Translations under genes and position numbers: made by a program
The notes under the pieces: generated by a model
Told to the model about the DNA's origin: nothing
Databases searched by the model: none
Seen by the model: the letters and a program-made list of their open reading frames with translations, nothing else
Source: Undaria pinnatifida
Lineage: Eukaryota > Sar > Phaeophyceae > Laminariales > Alariaceae
Direction of reading: 5' to 3'
Assembly (NCBI GenBank): GCA_012845835.1
Contig: JABAKD010000023.1
Coordinates: 13,098,862 to 13,162,861 of the forward strand
DNA: 64,000 nt
Shown here: piece after piece, positions 1 to 11,353 of the stretch
Layout of the letters: each line of letters begins with the position of its first letter
Numbering within the stretch: position 1 is the stretch's first letter

Positions 1-117
1 AAGAAAATTTCCCTGCGACTTTAAACATGTGTGTGCTGGGGGGGGGGGCTCGGAATCACGAAACTGACATGTACCATGCTCGAGGATAACAATCCGATAC
101 GACACTTGGGCGACCGG
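1..117 (-). mobile_element. SINE-1 fragment, cut by window edge
   Basis: This is the tRNA-related 5' half of SINE-1, read on the minus strand. It aligns with the copies at 11.6, 24.1 and 48.7 kb through the block holding ACGAAACTGAC and GGGCGACCGG. It is more diverged than they are, with a G-tract inside, so it is probably older. The 3' half would lie to the left of the window. Confidence 0.6.
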
Positions 118-244
118 GCTACAAGTACCAGGGTCAACGGAGTGACGCGAGGACATCAAGAATTTTCATCACTCCGTGCACGACTTCAGTAAAGCCCGTT
201 TTTTCCAAGATAAAGAATGATATATAAAAAATAATTCGGAAAGG

Positions 245-556
245 TCAGAGCAAACATAAAAGAGGCACAGGAAGGGTCGGAGCAAACATCGCAACAAGGG
301 GCGGCAAACCAGGAGACTTCACGGAAACCAATTCGCTGCTGCAACCATCAATGAGGTCGCGATTCCAAGAGTACAAGAATGCAGGGGAAAGCACAAAGGT
401 CAGAGTAAACGTTAAAACAAGCAAATCTAGAGCAAATATGCTAGCAAGGTGCGACAAGCCAGGACGTTTGTTGTAGACCATCGCCCTGATACAAGTATCG
501 CTGTAATCAAGATTCCAGGAGTGCAGAAGTACCGGAAAACATAAACACAGATTTAG
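245..556. repeat. Two-copy tandem repeat, about 150-bp period
   Basis: Two diverged units follow each other. Both contain GGTC(A/G)GAG(C/T)AAAC and GATTCCA(A/G)GAGT at matching places. The period is 150 bp, so the minus-strand frame is open through both units and gives two related 50-residue peptides, each with an SWN motif. I do not recognise the peptide. The open frame is more easily explained by the period being a multiple of three than by a gene. Confidence 0.5.
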
Positions 557-1009
557 AGTGCTATTGGTGAGGTCGGGGGTGAAAGAATGAATCATAATCA
601 GAAAAATTCGGTGAAACAGCCGCCGAAAACGCCAGACGAGTGCCCGGTTTGTAACAGAGGAGAGGTAAAACGTCTCAACAACACTGCGGTTGCTGTTAAT
701 TCCGCTGTAGCGCCGACTTCAAAAGCAGAAGACGCGAGCAACGCTAGAGAAAATAAAAAGCATACCACCGAACGTGGCGCCTTGAGCTTGACACGTAGAC
801 AAGGAAAAAAGAAAAACCAGAGCAATTACGCGAAGAGATAGGCGAGTCGAACATTGATTATATCATGGTCCAGATGTTCACATTTTATTACCTCGTACCT
901 GGTACAAACGTGACTGCCGATGTAGTTGCGATGTCAACGCTGGAACAGACAAGTTTAGACCGAGGACGTCTTTTTAACCTGTTTCAAAATTTTTTTCTAA
1001 ATGCGACAG
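557..1009. other. No recognised feature
   Basis: A short open frame runs from 587 to 841 on the plus strand and is rich in Lys, Asn and Arg. It has no motif that I recognise and is overlapped by an equally open minus-strand frame. I see no splice-bounded exon or repeat match here. Confidence 0.4.
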
Positions 1010-1090
1010 GATTTGAGTTCGATAACATCAGGATCGATACTCATGTTTGCAAGCTGCATGATGGTCGGCCGCTCGGAGGTTGTGTTACAA
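1010..1090 (-). repeat. Diverged family E 3'-end segment
   Basis: The stretch with GATACTCATGTTTGCAAGCTG is an old relative of the family E terminal block, which reads CGAAACTCATCTTTGCAAGC in younger copies. Divergence is high, so this is an ancient copy or a relative of family E. Confidence 0.45.
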
Positions 1091-1938
1091 GTACGTATAT
1101 GTTCAACTAGTGGCTTAATCTATGGATGAACGAAAGGGAGAACGTGGGCCAAACTGAATGACTAGCAGGTAGTAACGTCGAGGAGTACGAGGTGAATGCT
1201 CACAGCGGCAATTTTTACTGCAGAAATATTACAATTGTGAGAAAAGCCTGCAGGCAGCGAGCAGCGACCATGTTACGGCTCAGGGAGACACAGCAGTCGA
1301 AGAAACACATCGGAGTAGTATCCTAAACGTGCAGAAAGTGGTGGTGTTAAGGGCGACGAACACTCCTTGAAGTTTTCGGCAATTTATGTTTGGACGGGGC
1401 TACATTGAGAGGATTTCATGGAGACAGAGGAAGTCGGAATAATTAATTGTTTGTTGCTCTCAGCAGTTCTGCCAGTGGAATAAATGCATGTGTAGCTTGT
1501 TGGGGGTAAGGGCTAGCCAGGGGGGCAACAGAAATACTGGATGGATAATCTGAAAAAGGATATGTCGGTCTTCGAAAATAAAATTCGAAGGGTGGCGAAA
1601 GGCTGCTCAAGAGGCTGGCAGATGGTTTCGACGAGCAGAGGAGGGAGCCGAGTTGTTCTTGCGGAATAGGCATGAAACGGAGAGACGCAAAGCTGCAGAG
1701 CGACGCGCAAAGGCTTCGGCAGCGGCATCCACCGTCGGCATCCTTAAGCGGCCGGGAGGAGGGGGAAGGGCGGTGGGGGAGGGAGGAAAGGGGGAAGGGG
1801 GGCGGAGGGGGGAAGGGGAGGGGAGGAAGGAGGGGGGATATATATAGTCTAGATGGGGGGAAAGGGGGGGCGTCATGCCCATGACACTGAAGTCTGGGCC
1901 TGGCCATCACCGTCTTGAAAGTTGTGGGCCTTCCAATA
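1091..1938. other. Unassigned; purine tract and possible SINE-2 tail
   Basis: Positions 1740-1860 are a G-rich purine tract. It keeps frames open on both strands and explains the overlapping proline-rich and glycine-rich open frames. Around 1640-1675, GCCGAGTTGTTCT and the following bases resemble the 3' end of SINE-2 at 30.5 kb, so an old SINE-2 fragment is possible. No gene is supported. Confidence 0.35.
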
Positions 1939-2602
1939 GCCGTCACAAGATAGCATAAGACCGCCCTGACTTCTTCGCCATGTTGCGTCCTCTGACCAGT
2001 GTCATTGATGATGCACTTGATACCCTCGATGAGCCCAATGCCGTCTTGAGTCAGTTCCCAGGGTCTGCTAGTACTTCAAAGTATGACATTTTTTTTTTTT
2101 TCCTTCTTTCCTTGCTTCCTATTCTTGTCTTGTCTTTTCTTGCTTGTCTCTTGTTTTGTTTCCTTTCCTTTCCTCTTTTCGTTTTCCTTTTTTATTTGCT
2201 TTCTCACCTCTTTTTCTTTTCTTTTCTTCCCTATAACTTCTTTGTGTCTTTTTTCCGGTTGACTTTCGTCTGACGTGCGTATTCGTAGCGATAGATATTA
2301 CGTGTAATATGTTCGTGGTAGTCTTTATTGGGTGGCAAGCGGTAGATTAATAGTCGGTTTTTCCAGGCGCGAGTTATGAGACGTATGCACCGGCCTGGAC
2401 CTGGCACATCGTAGACTGACTCCCGATTTCACTTTTATATGCTTTTGGTGGATGCATGAATTGCGTCAGCTGTGATATATGCGTGTACCACCTTGGGTTG
2501 TCTGTGTATTCCCCTGGGGTATTCTTCAGCTCCAGAGTGACTGGAGCCTGTCCTGTGACCACGGAATTGATTATGCGAGATAATGTGAGAACAACAACAA
2601 CT
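1939..2602 (+). mobile_element. Family A retroposon, near full length
   Basis: It starts at GCCGTCACAAGATAGC and ends in an AACAACAACAA tail. It matches the copy at 9139-9780 along its whole length. The order is a head of about 150 bp, a T/C-rich stretch (about 2090-2260), a middle block, then a perfect 7-bp stem GCTCCAG/CTGGAGC with a 5-nt loop near 2527-2545, then the tail. No RT or other coding part is visible. Non-autonomous retroposition is inferred from the constant tailed 3' end and the 5'-shortened copies elsewhere. Confidence 0.65.
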
Positions 2603-3331
2603 TATACTTTTATTCATTTGGGCAGCGCGTGGCATGCCCACATTAAAGCGCATGCCTAAAACATCCGAACGACAACGAACATGATGCGTGGGCTCATTGC
2701 TTGCAAACCTCAAATCCAAGCCTAGTAGTACAAGTACAGGCAGACGGGCTGACTGTCGAAGTCAAAGGCAAAAGAAGACGAACCAAATCCTACATCCAAC
2801 GCCAGCAGTGTCACCCACTTCAATTCAACAACCATAAACCGTGAAAATATCGCCACCCTCTTCTTCTGCGGACAAGTAGTGCAAAATTAGACCTCGTACA
2901 CTCGTGAAACACCTGCCAAACCATCGACCTCTTGGCACTTTTGCCGGAAGTCTGTGGGACAACGGTCACTGTGACCGGTGTGCCGTTGCTCGAGCGGAGT
3001 GCGGTGGCTCCGAGACCGCCAAGCTGCAGCAAAATACGCCCGTCAGCAGCCGGTGTGGCTGCAGCACCATCGCGACCTCCGCCGGAACCACCTCCGGCCG
3101 AAGGAATCACTCCGTCAGATCAAATCACCCCACTAGCACCACTGCCGGAGCCATCACCAACGTAATTCGACCTCGCTCATGGCTGGTTACCATCGATCAC
3201 GCGTGTTATGGTTTTGCTTGGTATTTTCAGCGCGCGCGGGTGCTTTTCCGCTCTAACGAAAAAGAAGACAAATATTGTTCCTGGTCCAAAGAGAGAAACA
3301 TTCATCAGACATACAATTGTAATAAATAAGG
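2603..3331. other. No recognised feature
   Basis: Overlapping frames are open on both strands around 2820-3330 (Gly/Ala/Pro-rich). None has a recognisable domain or convincing splice boundaries. I assign nothing here. Confidence 0.35.
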
Positions 3332-3996
3332 ACTATCTTTTTGCGATTATTTTTGGTGCTTTTTTTTAGTTTTGAGGATCCAGAACAAACTGCATGAGAA
3401 ATTCAGGTCGTCCATTATGGCTTCTGATCTATATTGGTAGTTCTTGATTTCACGTTTTATTTGCCAAATATTTTTAATATCTGGGACGTACACTATCGTC
3501 GGCGACGTTAGGTCACCAACTCCTGCGCTGCTGTATCTGCTGCTGTTACCGCTTGCTGTCTCTGCTGCTGTGTTGCTGCTGCTGTGGTGGTTTTCATGGT
3601 AGAAGTGCTGCGGCGGTGTCGTTAGTGTGAGGACGAAGACCTGTCTCGCACACAACAAGCGCGATATGCTGTCGTCGTAGGTGCTTTTGTGCGATGGGCG
3701 ACGAGTACAGAAAACACGCATCATACAAGAACCGGGGACAGAGTAGGCAGTGGGGACATGTGTTATATGGTATATACGAGGTGTTAATAGTATCCAAAAG
3801 TCAAATAATTCTATTTCAAGAGCCGTTATTTCTGGGCCCAGAAAACACCAAATCCGCTGATTTCTGGTCACGATATTTTTGGAACCCAGATATAACGATG
3901 ATTTACGGTCCCACAATAGGTTGTCCATATGTTTGGCGTCGGAAATTTCTATTTAAGAGGGATATTATCACTCGAAATATTTCCCTCAATAATAGT
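3332..3996 (-). mobile_element. Element D, copy without SINE insertion
   Basis: This is the reverse complement of the D copy at 11354-12354, minus the SINE-1 that interrupts that copy. The ends read ACTATC and AATAGT, a short imperfect inverted repeat also seen at the other copy (ACTATT/AATAGT). The interior has a repeated CCCAGAAATAA-type motif, CAG/CTG-rich sequence and a conserved GGTGACCTAACGTCG block. No protein is recognised. A non-autonomous DNA element is one reading; no clear target duplication was found. Confidence 0.55.
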
Positions 3997-4437
3997 AGAT
4001 CTCGGAACAAGAATACAAAAACACAAAAACATGTGTAATTGCCAAAAATAATGTATAGTCGTTACGTGATATTTGACCCTGAGGCTGGGCCATCGAAATG
4101 GACCGCCTCACCTACTAGCGTAGATGGTCATACCGATTTTACGGGTTTAAGGTAGTCCAGTCAATTGTACCTTGCCGTACTGCAATTGGGAACTGTACGT
4201 TTGCGCGGTGTTTAATCGGGTGCTTACGAGAAACCACAGAAGTAGCACGGCCATTGTTTAAATGGGAACGGGTCGACGCGATTTGCGACGGAACGGTTTG
4301 GATGGGAACAGTAATCGCCATTCGTCACGGCAAGGTTACCCAAGTGAGCCCCGAACATTTGCATGGAGGTGGGAAAGGGTGGACGCACAACACCACAGGC
4401 TGACCAAAGAAAAGGTCGAAGAAAAAAAATTAGGCCA

Positions 4438-4526
4438 TTAACCCGTTCACAACTGGAAACCCGTTTTTGAACACAAAAATACTTGGATTTAGTACAGGGA
4501 GGGGTTCGGGGGGTCCAGAAGGGTTG
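4438..4526 (-). mobile_element. MITE-G copy
   Basis: This 89-bp element begins TTAACCCGTTC and ends AGAAGGGTTGA, so its ends are inverted repeats. The same element occurs at 30791-30862, 30868-30961 and 41908-41998. The shared interior includes CACAACTGGAAACC and TTTAGTA next to a GGGAGGGGTT run. A short TIR element of this size with no coding capacity fits a MITE. Confidence 0.55.
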
Positions 4527-4719
4527 AAAAAATATAATGAAAAAGAAAATAGATCATAAATCCGAGGGTACCGTCTCGCGCGACTGAGGGTCCGGTGGTA
4601 GCATATGCGAGGACTTCCCCTCGTAGGTTTGGAGTGCGTTTGTCCACAATGCAATAATAGCCCCTTTGTTGTCACACGGGGAATACGTGCCATGCCATCG
4701 GCCATGGACCTTCCCGTTC

Positions 4720-4852
4720 GTATCACAAGATCGCAAGAGCTCACACGTAACGGCAATAATGACATATTGAACTCCCGAAAAAAACATCTCCAACCATTCT
4801 ATATACGTGTGGTAAATTGCCCGATGATACGACCACAGCGGTACAGCACCCT
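4720..4852 (-). repeat. Downstream LTR remnant of the Ty3 fossil
   Basis: It aligns with 7882-8017 through ATTGAACTCCCGA and ACGACCACAGCGGTA in the same order and orientation, about 3.17 kb apart. Divergence is substantial. The outer boundary is uncertain. Confidence 0.5.
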
Positions 4853-7800
4853 ACAGAAGCCCATCTCGGGCTACCAACCACAAGTTGGCTCAGACCGAGT
4901 GGCTTTGAAAAACATAGCTGTCCGAAAGTTGGTAAAGGGGAAAATAATAAAAATCGTGGTGAGTTTGACGACGACCCAAGATCTACCACGTTTACTGGCC
5001 GTAAACAACGACTGTTCAGCAGCCGCGTCGTCACCAATGAGTCCTCAAGCAAATCCGTCACCACACGTCACACCTCAAATTGGGCATTCAACTCGCCGAA
5101 ACCCAGGCCACACATGGAATGTGTATTTCAGTACAACAAGCACCCGTAAAACGGAATCATCAACCCCGGACATGCTCTGCCCATACACTGCCTCGGCGAT
5201 GATTCGCCAGCTGCGGCTGCATCAGGAGCTACCAGCGCCCAGCCCAAAACTCGAGGGAAGAAAAGGAGGAATTCAAAACTCAGACAAACAGAATACCAAC
5301 AACTCAAAATCCAAGACCCCCCACAAAACCTCGACATGATAAAAACGAAGCCCATACAGCGTACGAGTCTCCACTTCAGATCCGTCTTCAGTCGCAGCGG
5401 CTCAAGCTCTTTTCGCAGCACGGCCGTGGGGCCACAAAACACGCGGGCATCGGCTCCGAGGTGCTTTCCGCCTCTTCCGGCCCTTCCCAGGCCACCTTGA
5501 CGACAAACTCGTCGTCCCCACCGAGTTGCGGTCGCGGCAAGATTCGGCCGCACTCCACGGTAGGCGACTGCGTTCAGTTGGGGGCTTCGCCCGCACCACT
5601 CTTGACCTTGAATGAAACCGGACCGCCGCAGGCTTCTTGCATGCAGGGTGGTTACCCAACAACGGCCGGCAGAACAAGTCAACGTTAAGTGCGAAAACCG
5701 ATGTCGCGCAGGATCATGGCGCATTTCGGCGGGGTGCCATGGTCAACAGCGTTATCGACAGCCGTTTGCAACACGCCCACACGATCCCGCATTTCCATCT
5801 CAGACCTTTAGAGTATCATCGGTCGCTGAGACGGCAGCGTCAGTGCGACCTCACCGTCCACGTCGCCTGACCCGTCGCCGTCGCGCACGAATGCTGTGAC
5901 AGCCATCGCTGCTCGCAGCAAAGCACCAGCGTCGGGCTCGCCCACATGAATAGCCGTATGCTCAATCCAATGGCCACCTTGACGCCCTTGTACCTTCAGT
6001 ACAGAGGCCTTGAGCTGCGCCATGACGTCGACGCCGAGCTCATCTCCCAGCGTCTTCCACTCGGCGATAACCACATCCCCTCTCCGAGGGAGTACGATAA
6101 ACGGAAGGGTAAATTGGACTGGTCCCCATGGCGAAACAGTCGTTAAGCCGAGCGGACACGATGGCGTGTCAACATCACATTGCCGGCCCAACGACGTCAT
6201 CACACGCGCATGCCCAACAAACGCCTGTGTTAACGCGGTTAGCGTCATCCCCGGCGGTCTCATCGGGGCCGGTATCAGCTCATCGGACATTGCAGTGGTG
6301 CTTGAACCAAAATCCATGAGCACCTTGACCTCAGCAGCCGCGGAAGAACCGGGAACAGCAAGGCGCCCGTGGAGAGGCTGGGTCAGGCCCTGAACATGCT
6401 GTGTGATCTCTACCGGATCCACAATCGTGTCATCACATCTGCCATGCTGCACGTCCGCGACACGTGCGGAATAAAATGTGATGGAATCTCCCTGTCACTG
6501 CTGTGAAGCGGTTGCCCCTGGCTGCACCGGACCAGAGTGAAGAGTTGGTTTTGCATTCTGTGGCCTAGCGCTTTGGGAATCCTGGTTCTGCACCGTCTCG
6601 GTGAGCAAGTTTGCACTGGTGGCATTTTTTCCCTCGGCACGCGAATACAGACGTAGTCATCGTCATACTGCATAGACGCTTCAGGCTCAACAGGGTCGGT
6701 CTTGGTAACCACCGATTTTGAGGCGGTCTGGTACCCACTAGAGCTCGAGATGCAGGGGGAATCCCACTTGTCTTGCTCCACGGGCGTGCTGAGCGGGACC
6801 GTGTGCGGAGTGCTGCTGCTGTGTAGGGGTCTGGCCGTGGCTCTGGCCATGGACGCCTTACCCCGCCTTAATCTGGTGACTTTGGAGGCAGTCCCACTGC
6901 TCGTGTCTCTGCATGCCACGTCCCAAACATTCGTTGTTGTCGTACCGACGATCCCGCTCTGCCTTCACACCAGCAGCCTTGGCATTCTCGCGCGAGTCGT
7001 GCAAATCAGCAATCCCGTGCGTCTTGGTCCTCGCAGCAGGCATCGACCTAGCGTCACGCCGTTTTGCTGTTCGTCAACGTTCAGCATCTTTGGCCTCGAC
7101 TACAGCTTTGTCCCCCCCGTTGCTGCTTGGCAATAATGTTGAACAACGCGCAAGGGTCATCCGTCACGAAAACGAAACGCCTCTTGCTTTCCACCTTGCG
7201 GCGAAACTCGAGTGGCTCGATTTCCGCCGCTTTCGCCTCGACCAGCACCTTGCCATGCCTGAGCGTGTAATCCCGAACGTCGGGCTTCACCGCCTCGGTG
7301 AGCCCGCTGTCAGCGACGTATTTCCGCAGGGCACGCTTTTTTTTTGTGAACACCCTGTTATCCACCGGCACGCTGGCATCGACCTTCAGCTTACGGAATA
7401 TCTGGCGGCCAAAATCCACATCACTCATCTACCGCATGTAAACGTCAGCAAACCGTTTGATCTCATGCATTACCTCATCCTCGGAGAGGTCGACCAGGGA
7501 TTTGCCGACGTTGAACCGATCAGTCACATTCATTTGGGTCGCCGACCGAATCTACCAGCTCTCGCCTCCTCGGCAGCACCCTGTCTCCTCCACCAACGTT
7601 TGTGATATGCATCTGTTGCTCGCACTCCGAGTACGCATCAAGAAATTCGCGCATACCGTCGAAGGTAACCACATCACCAACCAGGCTAGGCGGCCTGTTT
7701 CCTCCTACCGCCACCTTGGCTCGGCCTCCACCTCTCGGGTCGCCCCAACTTGCAGAATGGACTCCGCCAGCGTCATGCGCTCGCGCTCCTCTTGCTGCTA

Positions 7801-7881
7801 TAGGGTATTTTCCCATTGCTTTGGGTTGATGTCCAACAACAACATGCAAAGCGCTGCCTTCCGGCCCCCGAGAAAAAAAAT

Positions 7882-8017
7882 GATCACGTATTTGGCAGTA
7901 ACGAGAACTTACAAAAAACGCCAATAGCGACAATTGAACTCCCGATAAAATGTATCCGACCATTAAATGCAGGAAAAAATGCCCACTGGCACGACCACAG
8001 CGGTAATACTCCAAAAA
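7882..8017 (-). repeat. Upstream LTR remnant of the Ty3 fossil
   Basis: This is the partner of the repeat at 4720-4852. On the minus strand it ends in GTGATCA next to the Gag-like region. A family E copy starts about 30 bp beyond its outer edge. Confidence 0.5.
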
Positions 8018-8046
8018 CAAACGTAAATATCTATATTACAAAAATA

Positions 8047-8730
8047 ACAATACGCTCCAGCTGTGATACTCCGATCGGGCGTATAACTGGGTGTGTGTCC
8101 TCATTGAGGGTATAGGTCGGCGACTATCCTTGGGACGACAGTGTAGCTAGTACCCGGGTCAAGAGGGTAATGTTAGTCAGTCTGTGCGCGGAAACTATAA
8201 AACCCGTTTTAGGGAGGGGACAAAATTAGACAGCTGTGGAAGGAAACGCATCAGTTCATCAAGTGTATCCTGCAAATCGTATAACTGGTGAGGGGTGGGA
8301 GGAGTGAAGGGCGTGAGGGCCTGGGTTTGAACAAGAGGGAGCGGGGGGAACCCAAACTGTGAGCGGAAGCTATAAAAAATTCAAGGTTACAAATGTGACA
8401 GTTATGGAAGGAATGCATCAGTTTATCATGTATATCCTGTAAGTCGTACAACCAGTGAGGAGAAGGCGGAGTGTTCGAAGGGGTGGGGGGGGGAGGGATT
8501 TTCAGACAGCTTTAGGTCGCATATATGTATGGGGTTTGTTATACGCGTGGTGCTAAGTGTAAGCGGTGGAGCGGGTGGTGGGGACGGAGGGGGCGTAGGG
8601 GAGAGGGAGGGGCGGGGGGGTTAATTGGAGGTACAGTATGGATGGCTAAAAAGATAATGAGGTGATATCAACTGCGTGGTCATGGTTATTACTCTGGCAG
8701 ATTTCGATTTGAGGTGGGGCGTAACGTTCT
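8047..8730 (-). mobile_element. Family E copy, G-tract rich
   Basis: It contains the family E blocks ATACTCCGATCGGGCGTAT, GTCGGCGACT, GTCAGTCTGTGCGCGGAAAC and the CAGTTTATCA/CCTGTAAGTCGTA pair. It ends in the block with GGTGATATCAACTGCGTGG. Part of the usual 3'-terminal block is not present. The minus orientation places the constant 3' end at the low coordinate. Confidence 0.6.
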
Positions 8731-9138
8731 ATGTGCGGCAACGAAAATACCAGAGGGATGCGATATGGAACAACGATCTTAGTACGATATACGGGATAAG
8801 CGGATAGCATTCGACGACAGGCAACGATACATACATGGATCAATCGACCGCACGACGGGCCGTAATGACAGCGAAGAACAGCTGTGACGACAGGGAATAA
8901 TAGCTCCGACGGAAGGACAACATGTAGACTAATATGACATGAAGAATTTATCTGCAACAGTTTCTTGGTATGATTCCACAAAAAAAAAAGATTTCCACCC
9001 ATCTACATTCAACACAACCAATGTCCGTGGCCATGACCCCTGGAGAACAACAGCAAAAGAGACGAGCTCTGTGAGCTCCGTGGTCACAAGCTAGACAGAG
9101 ATACGAGTACCCGCTGTGAATGCAGAAAAAAAACACTT
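8731..9138. other. No recognised feature
   Basis: This is a stretch between family E and family A copies. Minus-strand open frames here have no recognised motif. Confidence 0.4.
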
Positions 9139-9780
9139 GGCCGTCACAAGATAGCGTAAGAACGCCCTGACTTATTTGCCATGTTGTGTTCTCTCCCAAG
9201 CGCCATTGATGATGCACTTGATACCCTCTATTGAGACAAATAAATGCCGTCTTCAGTCAGTTCCTAGGGTCTGCTAGTATGACTTTTTTTTTTTTTCTCC
9301 TTTCCTTCCTTCCTCTTCTTGTGTTATTTCTTGGTTTTCGTGTCTTTTCTTCTCCTTCCTTTCCTCTTCCATTTTTCTAATTCTTGTCATTTATTTCCTT
9401 TCCTTTATCTTCTTTTCTTTTACTTGTTTCTAATTCTCAATTGACTTGCGTCTGCCGTGCGTGTGCGTAGTGATAGGTACTACGTGCAATGCATACTTCG
9501 TCATATTTTTTTGGTGGCAAGCGGTATAGTCGGTTTTTCCAGGCGCGAGTAGTGAGACGTATCCACCAGCATGGACCCGGCACATCGTAGGCTGACTCCC
9601 GATCCCACTTTTATATGTTTCTGGTGGAGGCATGAACTGCGCTAGCTGTGATATATGCGTGTACAACATTTGGTTTGTTTGTGTTTTTCCCTGGGGTGCT
9701 CCTCAGCTCCAGAGTTACTGGAGCCTGTCCTGTGACCACGGATTCGATCACGCGAGTTGATGTGAAAACAACAACAACAA
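9139..9780 (+). mobile_element. Family A retroposon, near full length
   Basis: The second long copy runs from GGCCGTCACAAGATAGC to the AACAACAACAA tail at 9770-9780. The stem GCTCCAG/CTGGAGC is intact near 9709-9727 with loop AGTTA instead of AGTGA, so the pairing is kept while the loop changes. The T/C-rich interior is at about 9285-9440. Upstream of 9139 all similarity to the 1.9-kb copy stops, which fixes the 5' edge. Confidence 0.65.
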
Positions 9781-10351
9781 GCATGCATGTACACGAACCA
9801 GATACATATATTTGAGTGCAGGTGGGTGTGATAATCACATTCCAGTGTTGACGTTGAAAAAAAAAACTAAAAATTATTTCATCAAGCTAGAAAAAGGCCA
9901 GATTCATTCCGGCATGCTTTTGGTTGTGTTTGCGGTCAACGAATCGCAGAAAAGGCGTACACGGCCTCCATGTCACAGGCGGGGAGCGGGGAGGCAGCAT
10001 CAAATTTAGAAGTTATACATCGTCCGGTAGCACTTATTTATGGACTCACGGTCAGGGACAGGCCCAGCACAACACCATCGGACAAACAGCAGCACAGCAG
10101 CGGGGGTTTCTGCGCAGTAGCATCACAGCAGCCGCTGCCGCAGCAGCAGCAGCAGAGGCGGGGGCAGGGACGGAGGTGGCGGTGGCCATGGCCCCGCCAG
10201 ATGAGTTGCGGCACAGCAGATCGGCTCGGCCTGGCTCGATCACCACGATCACAGCAACAACAGAAGGGAATGTTTTTTCAATAGTTTTTTAGAAACAAAC
10301 GAGCGCATGAGACCCCAACCGCAGCCGCAGCACAATAGTCGCCGCCGCCGC

Positions 10352-10393
<42 letters not shown>

Positions 10394-10967
10394 ACGGCGG
10401 CGGCGGCCGTGCGGCGTGGGTGGCTGTGGCGGTGGAGGCTTCGGCGACGGCGTTATGGTATACCGACGGTGATTTGAAAAATCTGCACCGGATAAGACGT
10501 CACGCAGCAGCAGAGAACCAGGCCAAATCGCAGAGAGCGCGGGAGCGCTGGTTCACTAGCACCTACCCCTGAGGTTGCGCGCACGCGCCATGCTTCCCCA
10601 GTTACCCTTCGTGCCTCCGCATCAAGCTTGGGTTGTGTCTACCGCTGCCAAGCACAGCACACAGCGAGCAGTGTCTGCTGTGTGCTGCCGTGTGGGTTGT
10701 GCCCTCATGCTCTCTGATTGTTGTGCCGTTGTGCCTGGAGAGCAATGGCGTCAAGCTCGGTATTTGTAAGCCAATCGTATGAGCTGGTCGTCATTGATGG
10801 AAGTTCACTCAAAAATCAAAAATCGTTCACTTATTAAATCGGAATCTTGTTGCCGTTTTGGGGCATATTCTTCCTTCAAAGTTCGCTCGGCAATTATTTT
10901 TGAAGGGATTTTTTTTTTAATTATTTCAACGCAAACACTATAGTGTAGTCTAATAAAAAAGGAAATA
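9781..10967. other. Unassigned, CAG/GCA-rich stretch
   Basis: GCA/CAG runs lie at about 10136-10158 and 10345-10390. They keep several frames open with Gln, Ala and Ser runs. Similar CAG-rich sequence occurs in element D and at 20.3-20.5 and 35.4-35.9 kb. No gene is supported. Confidence 0.4.
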
Positions 10968-11353
10968 CACTCCAGCTGTGAGATCGGAGATTTTGTCGAA
11001 ACTCATATTTGCAAGCTGTGTGTGATACTCCGATCGCGCGTATTAGAGGTTGTGTGTCCTCATTAAGGACATAGGTCGGCGACTCCCCTCGCAACTACAG
11101 CAGTGCAGCTATCAGGGTCGACAGGGTGATGCTAGTCAGTCTGTGCGCGGAAATTAGAAAACCCTTTTTTGAGGCGGACAAAATCTGACAGCTGTGGAAA
11201 CAAAGGCATCAGTTTATCAAGTGAATCGTGTGAGTCGGGTGACCGGTGAGGGGAAAGGGGAGTTTGTACGGACGTGGGGGCCTGGGTTTGACCAAGAGGG
11301 AGCGGGGGGGGGGGTGGGGGGGGCGGGACGGGCGGGGCATATATATATATCCA

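Larger units (their letters stand above)
4720..8017 (-). mobile_element. Fossil Ty3/gypsy retrotransposon with chromodomain
   Basis: On the minus strand I recognise, in order, a Gag-like region (about 7.9-7.0 kb), a retropepsin-like region near 6.3 kb with an active-site-like DFGS motif, and a linker of the kind that precedes Ty3 reverse transcriptase near 5.6-5.8 kb. A C-terminal chromodomain-like segment lies near 5.4-5.5 kb, with the residues VKVAWEGPEEAEST. Related terminal repeats lie at both ends. The order Gag, protease, chromodomain-terminated Pol is typical of Ty3/gypsy chromoviruses. The element is well broken, with probably ten or more breaks. The strong divergence of its ends suggests an old insertion. 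Confidence 0.65.

Noticed and set aside
1653-1884. Overlapping Gly/Arg-rich and Pro-rich frames
   Set aside because: They are the product of a G-rich purine tract that is open on both strands.
5128-5724. 198-codon minus-strand frame
   Set aside because: It lies inside the Ty3 fossil and is partly a shadow of that element. It is not a separate gene.
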